In this document: one piece after another, positions 31,849 through 40,132 of the stretch | Layout of the letters: every line of letters starts with the position of its first letter | Numbering within the stretch: position 1 is the stretch's first letter | DNA from: Amycolatopsis orientalis DSM 40040 = KCTC 9412 | GTDB taxonomy: Bacteria; Actinomycetota; Actinomycetes; Mycobacteriales; Pseudonocardiaceae | Length of the DNA: 64,000 bases | Assembly: GCF_000478275.1 (NCBI RefSeq) | Contig: NZ_ASJB01000042.1 | Location: 62,001-126,000, forward strand | Direction of reading: 5' to 3' | Made by a program: the position numbers and the translations under genes | Notes under the pieces: generated by a model | Databases searched by the model: none | What the model saw: only the letters and a program-made list of their open reading frames with translations | Told to the model about the DNA's origin: nothing

Positions 31849-32922
31849 TCAGCCGTTCCGGGCGGCCGTGTCGGCCGCCTGCTGGCGTTCGACGGCCTCG
31901 TACAGGGCGTGGATGTTGTTGCTGCCGAACGTCCGCGCTCCCCGGCGCTCGATCAGCTCGTAGAAGAGGGTCCGCCGCGGATGCGTGGACTCGGTGAAGA
32001 TCTGGAACATGACGCCCGTGTGGTCGCGATCGGCGAGGATGTCGAGCGCGCTGAGTTCGTCCACCGGGACGCCGATCTCGCCGAGCCTGCCGGGCAGTGC
32101 CTCGTAGTAGCTCAGCGGTGTGGAGAGGAACCGCACGCCGCGCTCGGCACTGGTGCGCACCGCGGTCCTGATGTCACCGGTGAGGAAGGCGACGTGCTGC
32201 ACACCGGCCCCGCCGTGGGACTTCACGAAGGTGTCGATCTGCCCGGGTGCGCGTGTGACGTCGGGCTGGATGACGGTGAAGGTGAGCATCTCGGACCGGC
32301 TCTGGACGACCTTGGAGTCCATCGCCTGCGAACCGACGACGATCCGCTCCTCGAACGTTTTGGTGAGACCGAAGATGTCCTGGTAGCGCCGGACGGTCTC
32401 GTCCAGTTCACCGGCGGGGACGCACACCGCGAAGTGGTCGACCCGCTTCAGCAGGCCGCCGGACGCGGCGGAGCCGGTCTCCTCGATGGCGGGCGCGAAC
32501 GGGCCTCCTGGCCTTTCCCGGGAGACGAAGCGGTGCTCGATGTCGCCGAGCCCGAGCACGGACGCGTAGGTGACCCGCGCGCCCGCCGGGCCGAACTCCT
32601 CGGGCGGGGCCACGGGTACGGCCCCGCGCTCCACCGCCTCGCCGAACGCGGCGTGCGCGTCGCCGACCCCGATGCCGATCACGCCGACACCGTCGCCGTG
32701 GTGCCGCAGGTATTCGGCCGCGCGGTGGTCCGGGCTGGTGGCCGTCGTCAGCAGGAGCGCGATGTCGTTCTGCCGCAGGAGCACCGACTCGCAACCGCGC
32801 AGGCCGGTGTGCTCACCGCCCCGGCCGGCGAGCGCGAACCCGAAGGAGTCGCACAGCCTCGCCGCCGTCCCTTCCGCGTCCGCCACGAACAACTCGACGT
32901 GGTCGACTGATCCGATTTCCAC
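31849..32922 (-). CDS. hmaS: 4-hydroxymandelate synthase
   Basis: This 357-residue non-haem iron dioxygenase converts 4-hydroxyphenylpyruvate into 4-hydroxymandelate, the first committed step to Hpg. It is related to 4-hydroxyphenylpyruvate dioxygenase, with the same two vicinal-oxygen-chelate halves. The likely iron ligands are the His in VDHFAVCVP, the His in GVQHVAFLTGD and the Glu in FYELIERRG. Assignment to the synthase and not the dioxygenase rests on the context: the Hpg oxidase/aminotransferase is next and two NRPS modules want Hpg. GTG at 32922 was chosen because CGGAGG lies seven bases upstream, and the length then fits the family. It follows the StrR-like gene by 37 bases. Confidence 0.93.
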   Translation of the reverse strand: MEIGSVDHVELFVADAEGTAARLCDSFGFALAGRGGEHTGLRGCESVLLRQNDIALLLTTATSPDHRAAEYLRHHGDGVGVIGIGVGDAHAAFGEAVERGAVPVAPPEEFGPAGARVTYASVLGLGDIEHRFVSRERPGGPFAPAIEETGSAASGGLLKRVDHFAVCVPAGELDETVRRYQDIFGLTKTFEERIVVGSQAMDSKVVQSRSEMLTFTVIQPDVTRAPGQIDTFVKSHGGAGVQHVAFLTGDIRTAVRTSAERGVRFLSTPLSYYEALPGRLGEIGVPVDELSALDILADRDHTGVMFQIFTESTHPRRTLFYELIERRGARTFGSNNIHALYEAVERQQAADTAARNG

Positions 32923-32959
32923 TTGACAACCTCCGAAAATAGTTTTCGACAAATGGCCA

Positions 32960-33931
32960 CTAGGCCGATTTCGATCCTTTGTGTTCGATACGGAACGCGA
33001 TCTCCGTCCATTTTTCGGCACAATAACGCGCCAGTTCGGCGATCGTTTCCGTGCTGTGCGGCGGCACGCTGTCGATGATCCTGTTCCAATCCTCGGAACG
33101 GACCAGGTGGATGTTCAGCAGCCGCAGGAGTTCCCGCCCGTTCTCGTTGAGCCGCAGCGCGGGGTCCTCGCGCAGCCGCGCCACGACGGTGGCCGGGGGC
33201 GGCTTCACCTCGCACCGGGTGACGACGCGCTCAGTGGGGCGGTCGTCGTCACCCCATCCCCCGGGTTTCGCCTGCCGTTTCCGCGGGACCGGGTCCTCCC
33301 CGCGCAGCATCCGGTTCTTGACGTCCCGCACGGTCTCCGCCGAGATCCCCGCCGCGCGGGCGACCTGGCGCAACGACAGGCTGGGATCCCCGACGATCAT
33401 CTCGTGGGCCAGTCTGCGGCCCGCGCTCACGTCGATGGACCGGACCCGGCCGTCGCGGCCGATACGGGCGAATTCCCCCGCCGCACCGATTTCGGTGCCG
33501 CGGCGGATGTCGGCGACCGTCTTGGCGGACATCCCGACCACCGACGCGATCATCCGGTCGGACCACCGGCTGTGAGTGGCGATGATGCGCTCCGCCGCCT
33601 GCCTGCGATCGGCGGCCGACAGCGGCAGGCCGTGCGCGATATTGGACTCCACCGCCAGGATGAAGGCGTCTTCCTCCGTGCCGTCGAAGAACCGCGCCGT
33701 GATGGTCCCGCGGCCGGCCAGCATCGCGGCGCGGAGGCGGTGCACGCCGTCGATGACCCGCATCGAGGGCCGGTGCACCACGATCGGTGGCAGCGGCACA
33801 TTGGCGGCGACCAGTGCTTCCACGTGTTCCAGGCTCTCGCCGCCGATTCGCGGAGAATCGCCGACGGAGAGCGAACGGATTTCCACTTCTTCGGTCGAAT
33901 GCAGATCGTCGTGCCCCAGCGCGAACCGCAA
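32960..33931 (-). CDS. StrR-like ParB/HTH pathway activator
   Basis: This is a 323-residue regulator of the StrR/Bbr/NovG group, the pathway-specific activators of many antibiotic clusters. The N-terminal ParB-like part contains SLSVGDSPRIGGESLEHV and PPIVVHRPSMRVIDGVHRL. A helix-turn-helix follows (WSDRMIASVVGMSAKTVADI) and a second lies further on (SLRQVARAAGISAETVRDV). TTG at 33931 is preferred because AAGGAGCT lies directly upstream; an ATG at 33988 in the same frame has no ribosome site. It is the first gene of the hmaS operon. A palindrome of StrR type at 34015-34050 lies just upstream, so it probably controls itself and Hpg supply. Confidence 0.88.
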   Translation of the reverse strand: MRFALGHDDLHSTEEVEIRSLSVGDSPRIGGESLEHVEALVAANVPLPPIVVHRPSMRVIDGVHRLRAAMLAGRGTITARFFDGTEEDAFILAVESNIAHGLPLSAADRRQAAERIIATHSRWSDRMIASVVGMSAKTVADIRRGTEIGAAGEFARIGRDGRVRSIDVSAGRRLAHEMIVGDPSLSLRQVARAAGISAETVRDVKNRMLRGEDPVPRKRQAKPGGWGDDDRPTERVVTRCEVKPPPATVVARLREDPALRLNENGRELLRLLNIHLVRSEDWNRIIDSVPPHSTETIAELARYCAEKWTEIAFRIEHKGSKSA

Positions 33932-34206
33932 TGTCCAGCTCCTTAGTATTCGACTTGCACTGCACTCAGGCAGGCGATTACGCACCATGCCCCAGCGGAG
34001 TGATGTGTGGCCACCGTGTTCAACTGCCGCCTTTCGCGCAGTTGAACACGAATACACAGAAAGGCGGCGGAATAGCCGGAAAGCGAACGCGATGCGGCGT
34101 TCGTCGATTTTCTTCGCGCGGGACGGAGGGTCAGGCCGGGCCGCGCGGGGACGCACCCATGGCGAACGGTGCCCGGCGGCCGCGAGACCCGGGCCGCCGG
34201 GACCGG
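33932..34206. promoter_or_regulatory. Promoter region of the regulator/Hpg operon
   Basis: This is a 275-base gap between two same-strand StrR-like genes. It contains the 13-base-arm palindrome at 34015-34050, and a comparatively AT-rich stretch around 34045-34110 that may hold the promoter. Confidence 0.5.
34015..34050. promoter_or_regulatory. StrR-family operator palindrome
   Basis: Arms CGTGTTCAACTGC and GCAGTTGAACACG are perfect inverted copies around a 10-base centre. The inner half-sites GTTCAACTG and CAGTTGAAC are 12 bases apart, as at 20307-20336. The site lies about 85 bases upstream of the chosen start of the StrR-like gene. Confidence 0.75.
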
Positions 34207-35256
34207 TTACTTCGTGTCGTCCACCGGACGGACTCCCCAGGGGTCGGCGATCGCCGCGCGATCGTCCAGTTCCTCCGCGAGGGAGAGCCAGATCTCCGAG
34301 AAATGGCGGGCGAGACTGGTGATCATCGCCAGGCAGTGGGGCGGCACGGTCTCGGTGGCACCGAGCCAGTCTTTGGCCTCGGCGGCGGTGTGCTGGATGA
34401 GCCGCAGGAGTCGCCTGCCCTGTTCGTTGTGCCGCAGAGAGGGATCCCGCAACAGTTTCTCCAGTGCGTACCGCGCCGCCTCGCGATCCGCGTCGAAGCT
34501 CCCCTCGGCCACCGCGTCGGGCTCTCGCTCCGCGGACTCGAGTCGCGCGGCCTCCTTCTTCGCCCGCTCGATCGTGCCGCCTTGCCGAGGCTCGGGCGAC
34601 ACGGCCTCTTCACCGCGTTCGAGCCGCTTGCGGACATCCCGGACCGTGCCCGGGGAGACACCGGCGGCCCTGGCGACCTCCCGCAACGACGCTTTCGGGT
34701 TCCGGGCAAGGAATTCGGCGGTGCGCCGTCGTCCTTCGCCGTGATCGACCGGGCGCACCTTGCCATCCCGGCCGATCCGGGTCGTCGTCTCCGGGACGGC
34801 GTCGCTGGATCGCCGGATCGACGCGACGGTCCGGGCGCCGAGGCCCGTGATCTCCGCGATGGTCCGGTCCGACAGGCGTGGATGGGAAGCGACGATCCGG
34901 ATCGCGGCGGCCCGCCGATCCGCTTGGGACAGCGGGAAACCGTGGGTCACGTTAGCCTGAACGGCCCTCAGGAATCCTTCTTCGGGATCGCCGTCGAAGA
35001 ACTCGACATCGATCGTGTCCTGGCCTCGCATCGAGGCGGCCATCAACCGGTGCATCCCGTCGATGACGCGCATCGTCCGCCGGTCGACCAGGATGGGCGG
35101 CAGCGGTGAATCCGTTTCCGCGAGCCGCGCGACATGTCTCTTGTCCTCACCTCTCAGTCTTGGTGATTCACCGGGACGCAGAGACAAAATCGGAATTGTC
35201 ACGATTTCCTCATGCGCCACTACCGGCCGAAACAACCGTGCACTCATGTCGATCAT
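34207..35256 (-). CDS. Second StrR-like ParB/HTH regulator
   Basis: This 349-residue paralogue of the neighbouring regulator has the same layout. The ParB-like part contains LRPGESPRLRGEDKRHV and PPILVDRRTMRVIDGMHRL, followed by a helix-turn-helix (LSDRTIAEITGLGARTVASI), a second one (SLREVARAAGVSPGTVRDV) and a C-terminal helical region. It is more charged between residues 215 and 260 than its neighbour. ATG at 35256 follows a G-run; an in-frame ATG three codons later is possible. No StrR-type palindrome was found upstream of it, so it may be the input regulator and the other gene its target, or both may be cluster activators. Confidence 0.88.
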   Translation of the reverse strand: MIDMSARLFRPVVAHEEIVTIPILSLRPGESPRLRGEDKRHVARLAETDSPLPPILVDRRTMRVIDGMHRLMAASMRGQDTIDVEFFDGDPEEGFLRAVQANVTHGFPLSQADRRAAAIRIVASHPRLSDRTIAEITGLGARTVASIRRSSDAVPETTTRIGRDGKVRPVDHGEGRRRTAEFLARNPKASLREVARAAGVSPGTVRDVRKRLERGEEAVSPEPRQGGTIERAKKEAARLESAEREPDAVAEGSFDADREAARYALEKLLRDPSLRHNEQGRRLLRLIQHTAAEAKDWLGATETVPPHCLAMITSLARHFSEIWLSLAEELDDRAAIADPWGVRPVDDTK

Positions 35257-35726
35257 GAATCCCCCATGACGTCCGACACCGTCCCAGGCCCGGTCCCGCG
35301 TCCCCCGCTGTTGCCGTCAAGCCGGGAGAGACGCCCGCACACCCGACCGGCACTCCTCCACTGAGTCGAAGTGGCAGGCTCTGATCCGTGACCCCCAACG
35401 CAAGCATTGCCGATCCGACCAGGGTGAGCAAGAGTCGCCGCTCCGCTTACCGGGCCGCGTGAACCCCCGGCGTCACGCCGGTTTTCCGGGAAATGCGGAA
35501 CTTTCCTCTTGCGGGCATGAGGGATGTCATGAGGTGATCTTGGAAGGACGCGTGACGAATACCCGCTTCGGTGGCGAGGTCGGCATTTTACCGAAGAATG
35601 CACGACAACGCACATCACTGTCGGTGAGCGATTCCGTTTCGACCTGTCGATCGCGATCGATTTCGAAGCCGGCACCGCTCGGCGACCGCGTTTTCCGTTC
35701 CGTCGGCGCTCAAGGGATGCAGGGTC
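35257..35726. other. Intergenic stretch without recognisable gene
   Basis: These 470 bases lie upstream of the second StrR-like gene and downstream of the decayed genes. A short palindrome TCGATCGCGATCGA is at about 35647-35660. No convincing coding frame or RNA gene was seen. The promoter of the regulator must lie in the left part. Confidence 0.5.
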
Positions 35727-36042
35727 ACAACTGCTTGAAGAAACCGAGCAATGCCTCGTTGCGCACGTCCGTCGCGGCCTTGGTGATATTCCCGGGATCG
35801 GTGAACGCGCGGGTGATATCCCCGTCGTCCAGCCAGTCCGGCAGCCGGTCGACGTCGGTGAAGCGGTCCAAGAAGCCCTCACCGTCCCGGACGACCGGGG
35901 CCCCGGCGGAGGAGGCGCCGAGCAGTCTCCGGAACGTCGTGCGCGCCCTGCTCCACGAAGTGCATCGTGATCCCGTTGACCTCGGCGGCCCGCTCGGTGA
36001 CCAAGACCCGTTCTCCCGTTCTTCCTTGTCGCATCGCTCAGC
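35727..36042 (-). pseudogene. Remnant of an alpha/beta hydrolase (epoxide-hydrolase-like)
   Basis: Reading leftwards, a start-like segment reads TERAAEVNGITMHFVEQG, the typical first strand of epoxide-hydrolase-type proteins. The frame then breaks. A second frame reads FRRLLGASSAGAP, then GFLDRFTDVDRLPDWL and ends EALLGFFKQL before a stop. The catalytic nucleophile region is missing, so most of the gene has been deleted. The identification rests on short segments and is tentative. Confidence 0.5.
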
Positions 36043-36451
36043 CGGCCGCGGGCGGCGGATCGGCGAGGTCGAGAATCCCTGTGCTCCAGGCCAGATCCGC
36101 GCGCTGTTCGGGCAGTCCGAGTGCCGTGGAGATCGCCTCCAGGCGCGTACCCGCCAGCCCGTTCGCGGCGAACTCGGCGTCGGCCGCGCGGATGGCCTTC
36201 GACGAACTTGTCGTCATACAGGCAGCGACAGGCGCGGATCAGCCCGTCCTCACCCAGTTCCAGCCGGTCGTCACCGTGGAATTCGACGCGGCGGCCCGTG
36301 CGGGCGCCGGTTCGTCGTAGACGAGGTCGTCCGCGCACATCGCCGCGACCGCGTCGCCGTCGTGCCCGTTCCACGCCTGCTCCCACCGGTGGCGGAAGGC
36401 CTCGACCGCGTCCAGGTCGGCAGTGGCCCCGCCCGCCTTGATCGTCGTCAT
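36043..36451 (-). pseudogene. Remnant of a SnoaL-like protein and a following ORF end
   Basis: ATG at 36451 begins a frame containing FRHRWEQAWNGHDGDAVAAM and DDLVYDEPAPA, a typical SnoaL-like/NTF2-fold start. It then shifts out of frame, and a second frame continues GRRVEFHGDDRLELGEDGLI, which resembles the last strands of the same fold. The central part is gone. A further frame ends LAWSTGILDLADPPPAAG and a stop, which I could not assign. I read this as a decayed gene or two. Confidence 0.55.
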
Positions 36452-36499
36452 GGAGCTATCAAGTCGCGGATCCGCCCCTCGAAACCGATCGACAGGATG

Positions 36500-36620
36500 G
36501 ATATGATCGGCTCGTGGTGCGATTCCACGGTGTGGCCGTATAGCCGGCCGGTTCCGCCGAGGGGGCGGAACGACCCGGTGCGATTCCGGGGCCAAGCGGT
36601 GAGACCCCGCGTCCCCCACG
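36500..36620 (+). ncRNA. FMN riboswitch (RFN element)
   Basis: The segment contains TGGTGCGATTCCAC, then GGAACGACCCGGTG, CGATTCCGGGGCC and AAGCGGTGAGA. These match the conserved arms of the RFN element, where the usual pattern is GGTGaAATTCC followed by GGTGaAATTCC-GGGCCgACGGTgA. It stands in the leader of a riboflavin synthesis gene starting at 36676. A GC-rich hairpin near 36621-36638 followed by CTTT may be the switchable terminator. FMN should therefore repress the genes downstream. The boundaries are approximate. Confidence 0.8.
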
Positions 36621-36675
36621 TCCGGCGCGCGCCGGGCTTTGCCGGGGGTACGGCGTCAAAACGGGGTGATGATTC

Positions 36676-37884
36676 ATGTTCACTGGCCGGATCGGCGAGC
36701 TGGGTTCCATCGAAGAGATCAAGGGCGACGTGCTGCGGGTACGTGCGCCGAAGTGCGCGGACCGCGTCGGCGACGGCGGTTCGGTGTGTGTCAACGGAGT
36801 GCGGCTCACCGTGCGACCGGAGGACGGCGTTCTGGAGGCTGTGCTCTCCGCGGAGACCCGCCGCCGGTCGACGTTCGACACGCTCGCGGCAGGGGATTCC
36901 GTCAACGTCGAGACGCCCCTCAACGTCGGTGACCCGCTGGACGGCCACCTCGTCCAGGGATATGTCGACGCGGTCGGCAAGGTGGTGCGGATCGATGACG
37001 AAGGCGGTGCCCGCCGGATCTGGATCCGGCCGCCGGAGCGCCTGCTGGACAGGCTGCTCGCGAAGACCCCGATCGCGCTCGACGGGGTCAGCGTGACCAT
37101 CGCCGAGGTGCTACGCGACCGGATCTCGGTCGTGCTGCTCCCGATGACCCGCTCGGCCACCACGCTCGGCGAACTGAAGTCCGGTGACCGGGTCAACCTG
37201 GAACTCGACCTGGTCAGCCGCTTGGTGGAGAAGGCACATCCGTCGGCACTGGACCGGGCCTTGCCCAGGCTGCCCTGGGCCGGGCACGTCGGCGGACGCG
37301 TCGGCGTGGAGAAGGTCCTGCGGCAGCTCGCCGCGGGTGGCGGCGTCATCGTCTGGGACCCGGAGACCGAGGGCGAAGGCGACGTGATCTTCGCCGGCGC
37401 CCGGCTCCGCCCGGAGTCGTTCACCTTCCTGCTGACCAAGGTCTGCGGCTTCCCGGCGGTACCGTGCGCGCCGGAAGTGCTGCGGAGACTGGAGATCGCG
37501 CCCATGCCCGGTGAGGGCGACAGGCAGGGAACGGCCTGGTCGGTCCCGGTCGATCTCGCGGCCGGGACGGGGACCGGCGTCTCCGCGGACGAACGTGCCG
37601 CCACCGTCCGGAAGCTGGCCGATCCGGCCGCGACGGCCGGTGACTTCCTGCGCCCCGGACACGTCTTCCCGCTCGCCGCGCGGCCGGGTCTGCTCGCCGA
37701 CCGGTCCGGGCACACCGAGGCGACGGTCGCGTTGTGCGTCGCCGCGGGCCTCCCTCCGGTCGGCGTGTGCTGCGAGGTCATGAACCCCGACGGCACCATG
37801 GCCGGCAGCGCCGACCTCGAGGTCGCCGCGCTGCGCTGGGGGATGCCGGTGGTGGATCTGGCCGATCTGAAAGCATGGCTCTGA
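36676..37884 (+). CDS. Fused riboflavin synthase and 3,4-dihydroxy-2-butanone 4-phosphate synthase
   Basis: This 402-residue fusion carries two riboflavin enzymes. Residues 1 to about 190 are riboflavin synthase with two lumazine-binding repeats (MFTGRIGELGS, CVNGVRLTV, then GHLVQGYVDAVG, IALDGVSVTI). From about residue 200 on is a RibB-type domain (GDVIFAGARL, TGVSADERAAT, RPGHVFPL, RSGHTEATV, CEVMNPDGTMA). The substrate loop usually written DDEDRENEGD reads WDPETEGEGD here, so the family arginine is lost. In the first domain the usual NGVCLT is NGVRLT. Activity of either half is uncertain. Expression is under the FMN riboswitch. It may supply extra flavin for the nearby halogenase and FMN oxidase, which is inference. 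RibB is more often fused to RibA. Confidence 0.85.
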   Translation: MFTGRIGELGSIEEIKGDVLRVRAPKCADRVGDGGSVCVNGVRLTVRPEDGVLEAVLSAETRRRSTFDTLAAGDSVNVETPLNVGDPLDGHLVQGYVDAVGKVVRIDDEGGARRIWIRPPERLLDRLLAKTPIALDGVSVTIAEVLRDRISVVLLPMTRSATTLGELKSGDRVNLELDLVSRLVEKAHPSALDRALPRLPWAGHVGGRVGVEKVLRQLAAGGGVIVWDPETEGEGDVIFAGARLRPESFTFLLTKVCGFPAVPCAPEVLRRLEIAPMPGEGDRQGTAWSVPVDLAAGTGTGVSADERAATVRKLADPAATAGDFLRPGHVFPLAARPGLLADRSGHTEATVALCVAAGLPPVGVCCEVMNPDGTMAGSADLEVAALRWGMPVVDLADLKAWL

Positions 37885-38303
37885 TGACCGCCTTGACTCT
37901 CGAAGACGCCCGGAAGGGCCTCGCGTCGCAACCGTTCAGCGTCCTGCTCGGTACCCGGCTGGCCTCGTTCGGTGACGGCGAGACGACCCTGGAACTCGAC
38001 GTTCGCGAAGACCTGTTGCAGCAGAACGGTTTTCTCCACGGCGGCGTCCTCGCCTACGCCGCGGACAACGCGATCACCTTCGCGGCCGGGACGACGCTGG
38101 GACCTGCCATCCTCACCGGCGGATTCAGCATCAACTATCTCCGGCCGGCGAAAGGCCTCAGGCTCCTGGCGCAGGCGCGAGTCCTGCACAGCGGCCGTTC
38201 GCAGGCCACCTGCCGCTGTGATCTCTCCGTGCTCGGCCAGGACGGGACCGTGACGCTCTGCGCCGCGGCACAGGGCACCGCGGTGTCCATCGCCCGGCCC
38301 TGA
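37884..38303 (+). CDS. PaaI-type hotdog thioesterase
   Basis: This 139-residue single-hotdog acyl-CoA thioesterase-like protein has the family active-site segment NGFLHGGVLAYAADNA (HGG, then D six residues on). ATG at 37884 overlaps the riboflavin gene stop as TGATG, so the two are co-translated; an ATG nine bases upstream is the alternative. There is no signal peptide. The link to riboflavin synthesis is not obvious; it may be a broad-specificity housekeeping enzyme that shares the riboswitch transcript. Confidence 0.82.
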   Translation: MTALTLEDARKGLASQPFSVLLGTRLASFGDGETTLELDVREDLLQQNGFLHGGVLAYAADNAITFAAGTTLGPAILTGGFSINYLRPAKGLRLLAQARVLHSGRSQATCRCDLSVLGQDGTVTLCAAAQGTAVSIARP

Positions 38304-38417
38304 AGTGTCGCGAGGGGTAATGAGAGGTCGCGAGCGCCACGCTTGAGACGCTGATCGTCCCAGGCGAGGCGCATCGGAAACCCGCGGCTGCCCACCAGGG
38401 AACTTCCCGGCGCTGTC

Positions 38418-38449
38418 GGCCAAAGTCCCGTGGATTCGGGACTTTGGCC
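38418..38449. terminator. Strong hairpin, probable terminator
   Basis: Arms GGCCAAAGTCCCG and CGGGACTTTGGCC pair perfectly around the 6-base loop TGGATT. The direct repeat GCTGTCGG flanks both sides. It lies about 115 bases after the thioesterase stop. There is no T-run. Confidence 0.6.
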
Positions 38450-38587
38450 CGCTGTCGGCACGACGGGCCAGGCGCGATGCTCACTACCGCCGGTGACGTC
38501 GGATCCTCGCCACATACGGCATCTTCGCGGCGCTCGGCGCCCGGCCCCTTCTCCATGACCTGAATCCGAACGGGAAGGCAGGGAGCG

Positions 38588-39781
38588 ATGTCGGACACCG
38601 GTAGCGGACCGTTCCGGAAGAGCATGATGCCGGTGCTGGCCTTGCTGGTCACCCTGGGCATGACCGCCACGGAGGCCTCGGCCGTCGAGGACGTTCACCG
38701 CGTGGTCGATCTGGGCACTTTGCCAGGTCACGTCTACAGTGAGACCTCAGGCGTGAACGATTCGGGTGAGGTCGCGGGAACCTCGTACGACACGGCGCTC
38801 GCGGCCTCACGCGCGGTGCGCTGGAACTCCCGTGGCCGGATCGAGGATCTCGGCGTGTCGCCCGGCACCACGCGCAGCGTCGCCAACGCGATCAACGCGC
38901 ATGGCACGGTCGTCGGCTTCTCCTACACCACCGACTTCGGCGACAGCCACGCCATCCGCTGGGACGCTTCCGGCCGGATGCGCGAACTGGGCCTCCTGCC
39001 AGGCGGTATCGGCGGCTGGGCGGTCGGTGTCAACGACGAAGGAACCGCCATCGGCGGCGTCCTGCTCGGCGACCGGCGCCATCGGGCGGTGAAATGGGAC
39101 AGGGACGGACGAGTGACGGATCTCGGGCCGCTCGAGAGCGACTCTCAGGCGAATTCGTCGGCCATCAGCGACAGCGGGGCGGTGGTCGGCACGTCCTACA
39201 CCGATATCGCCAACGCTCATCCGGTGCGCTGGAGCCGCGGCGGTCCGATCGCCCTGGCGCTCTTGCCCGGCGACACCACCGGGAACGCCCTGCGCGTCAA
39301 CAACGACGGGACCGCCGTGGGCAACGTCTATCGAGACGATCCCGGGCCCCACGCCCGCAAATGGGACGGCCGAGGCCGGGTCACCGGCTTGAGCCCGTTG
39401 CCAGGCGGGACGAACAGCTGGGCCGGTGACATCAACGACCACGGCATCGTCGTCGGGAATTCCGATCGTGGCGACCGGCAATCACAAGCCGTCAAATGGG
39501 ACCGGACGGGAACGGTGTTCCCGCTGTCCTCGTTCGGTGGGCCGAGCGACGCGGTCGCGATCAACCGTCGCGGCACCGTGGCGGGCAACGCCCAACGCGC
39601 CGGCGGCAACCGTGCCGTCATCTGGGACACCGCGGGCCGGATCACCGACCTCGGCACTCTTCCCGGCAGCACGCGACCGAGCGAAGCCGTCTCGCTCAAC
39701 GACCACGGCACCGTGATCGGGTACGCCTTCACCGAGCGCGGCGAATGGCACGCCGCCCTCTGGCCCGCGCCCCGGAGGTAG
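38588..39781 (+). CDS. Secreted HAF-repeat protein
   Basis: This 397-residue protein has a signal peptide (MMPVLALLVTLGMTATEASA, cleavage near residue 32) and about seven repeats of roughly 48 residues. The repeat pattern is an INDxGxVVG-like strand, then HAxxWD, then DLGxLPG. This is the HAF repeat, found in extracellular proteins that probably fold as beta-propellers. No catalytic motif is visible. GGGAG precedes the ATG. It stands alone between two terminator-like regions. The role is unknown. Confidence 0.8.
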   Translation: MSDTGSGPFRKSMMPVLALLVTLGMTATEASAVEDVHRVVDLGTLPGHVYSETSGVNDSGEVAGTSYDTALAASRAVRWNSRGRIEDLGVSPGTTRSVANAINAHGTVVGFSYTTDFGDSHAIRWDASGRMRELGLLPGGIGGWAVGVNDEGTAIGGVLLGDRRHRAVKWDRDGRVTDLGPLESDSQANSSAISDSGAVVGTSYTDIANAHPVRWSRGGPIALALLPGDTTGNALRVNNDGTAVGNVYRDDPGPHARKWDGRGRVTGLSPLPGGTNSWAGDINDHGIVVGNSDRGDRQSQAVKWDRTGTVFPLSSFGGPSDAVAINRRGTVAGNAQRAGGNRAVIWDTAGRITDLGTLPGSTRPSEAVSLNDHGTVIGYAFTERGEWHAALWPAPRR

Positions 39782-40132
39782 CCGGACGGCCCGCCGCACC
39801 GGCGACGGGAACGCCGGACGACGAGATCCACAGGATTCACCCGACAATGACGTAATTTCCGCGCTTCGAGCACCGGGAAATCACATTTTCCGTTCCACGC
39901 AAAATCCTTGATTCAGCGTGCGGAAATTCTTGAGTCCCTTTTTCGCGCAGCGCCCTACCCCGAATGACCCACAGTCGATCGTCCAGGCACAGCAACGGGC
40001 GACGTGGCGGCAATGCCTTTTCAGGGCAGGCAATCCGGTCGTGTACGGTCGTCCGGGTCCGCGGTCGCGGAACCGGATCGAGGAACGCATCCGACCCTGT
40101 GCGCAAATGGTCTTCATCGTGATGGCAATCAG
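39782..40132. other. Intergenic region upstream of the glycosyltransferase operon
   Basis: These 351 bases contain a relatively AT-rich part at about 39845-39950, which may hold the promoter of the three-gene operon that follows. No convincing coding frame, RNA gene or long repeat was seen. Confidence 0.5.

Noticed and set aside
34157..34206. StrR-like gene extended to a start at 34156
   Set aside because: The upstream frame passes through the operator palindrome and is basic, low-quality sequence. TTG at 33931 with AAGGAG is much better supported.
1..35256. Glycopeptide (vancomycin-type) or feglymycin cluster
   Set aside because: No Dpg genes, cross-linking P450s or X domain are visible, and the acyl carrier protein and Asn-Thr start do not fit either.
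36459..38423. Long minus-strand frame opposite the riboflavin fusion
   Set aside because: Serine- and proline-rich shadow. The plus strand has two complete enzyme domains and a riboswitch.
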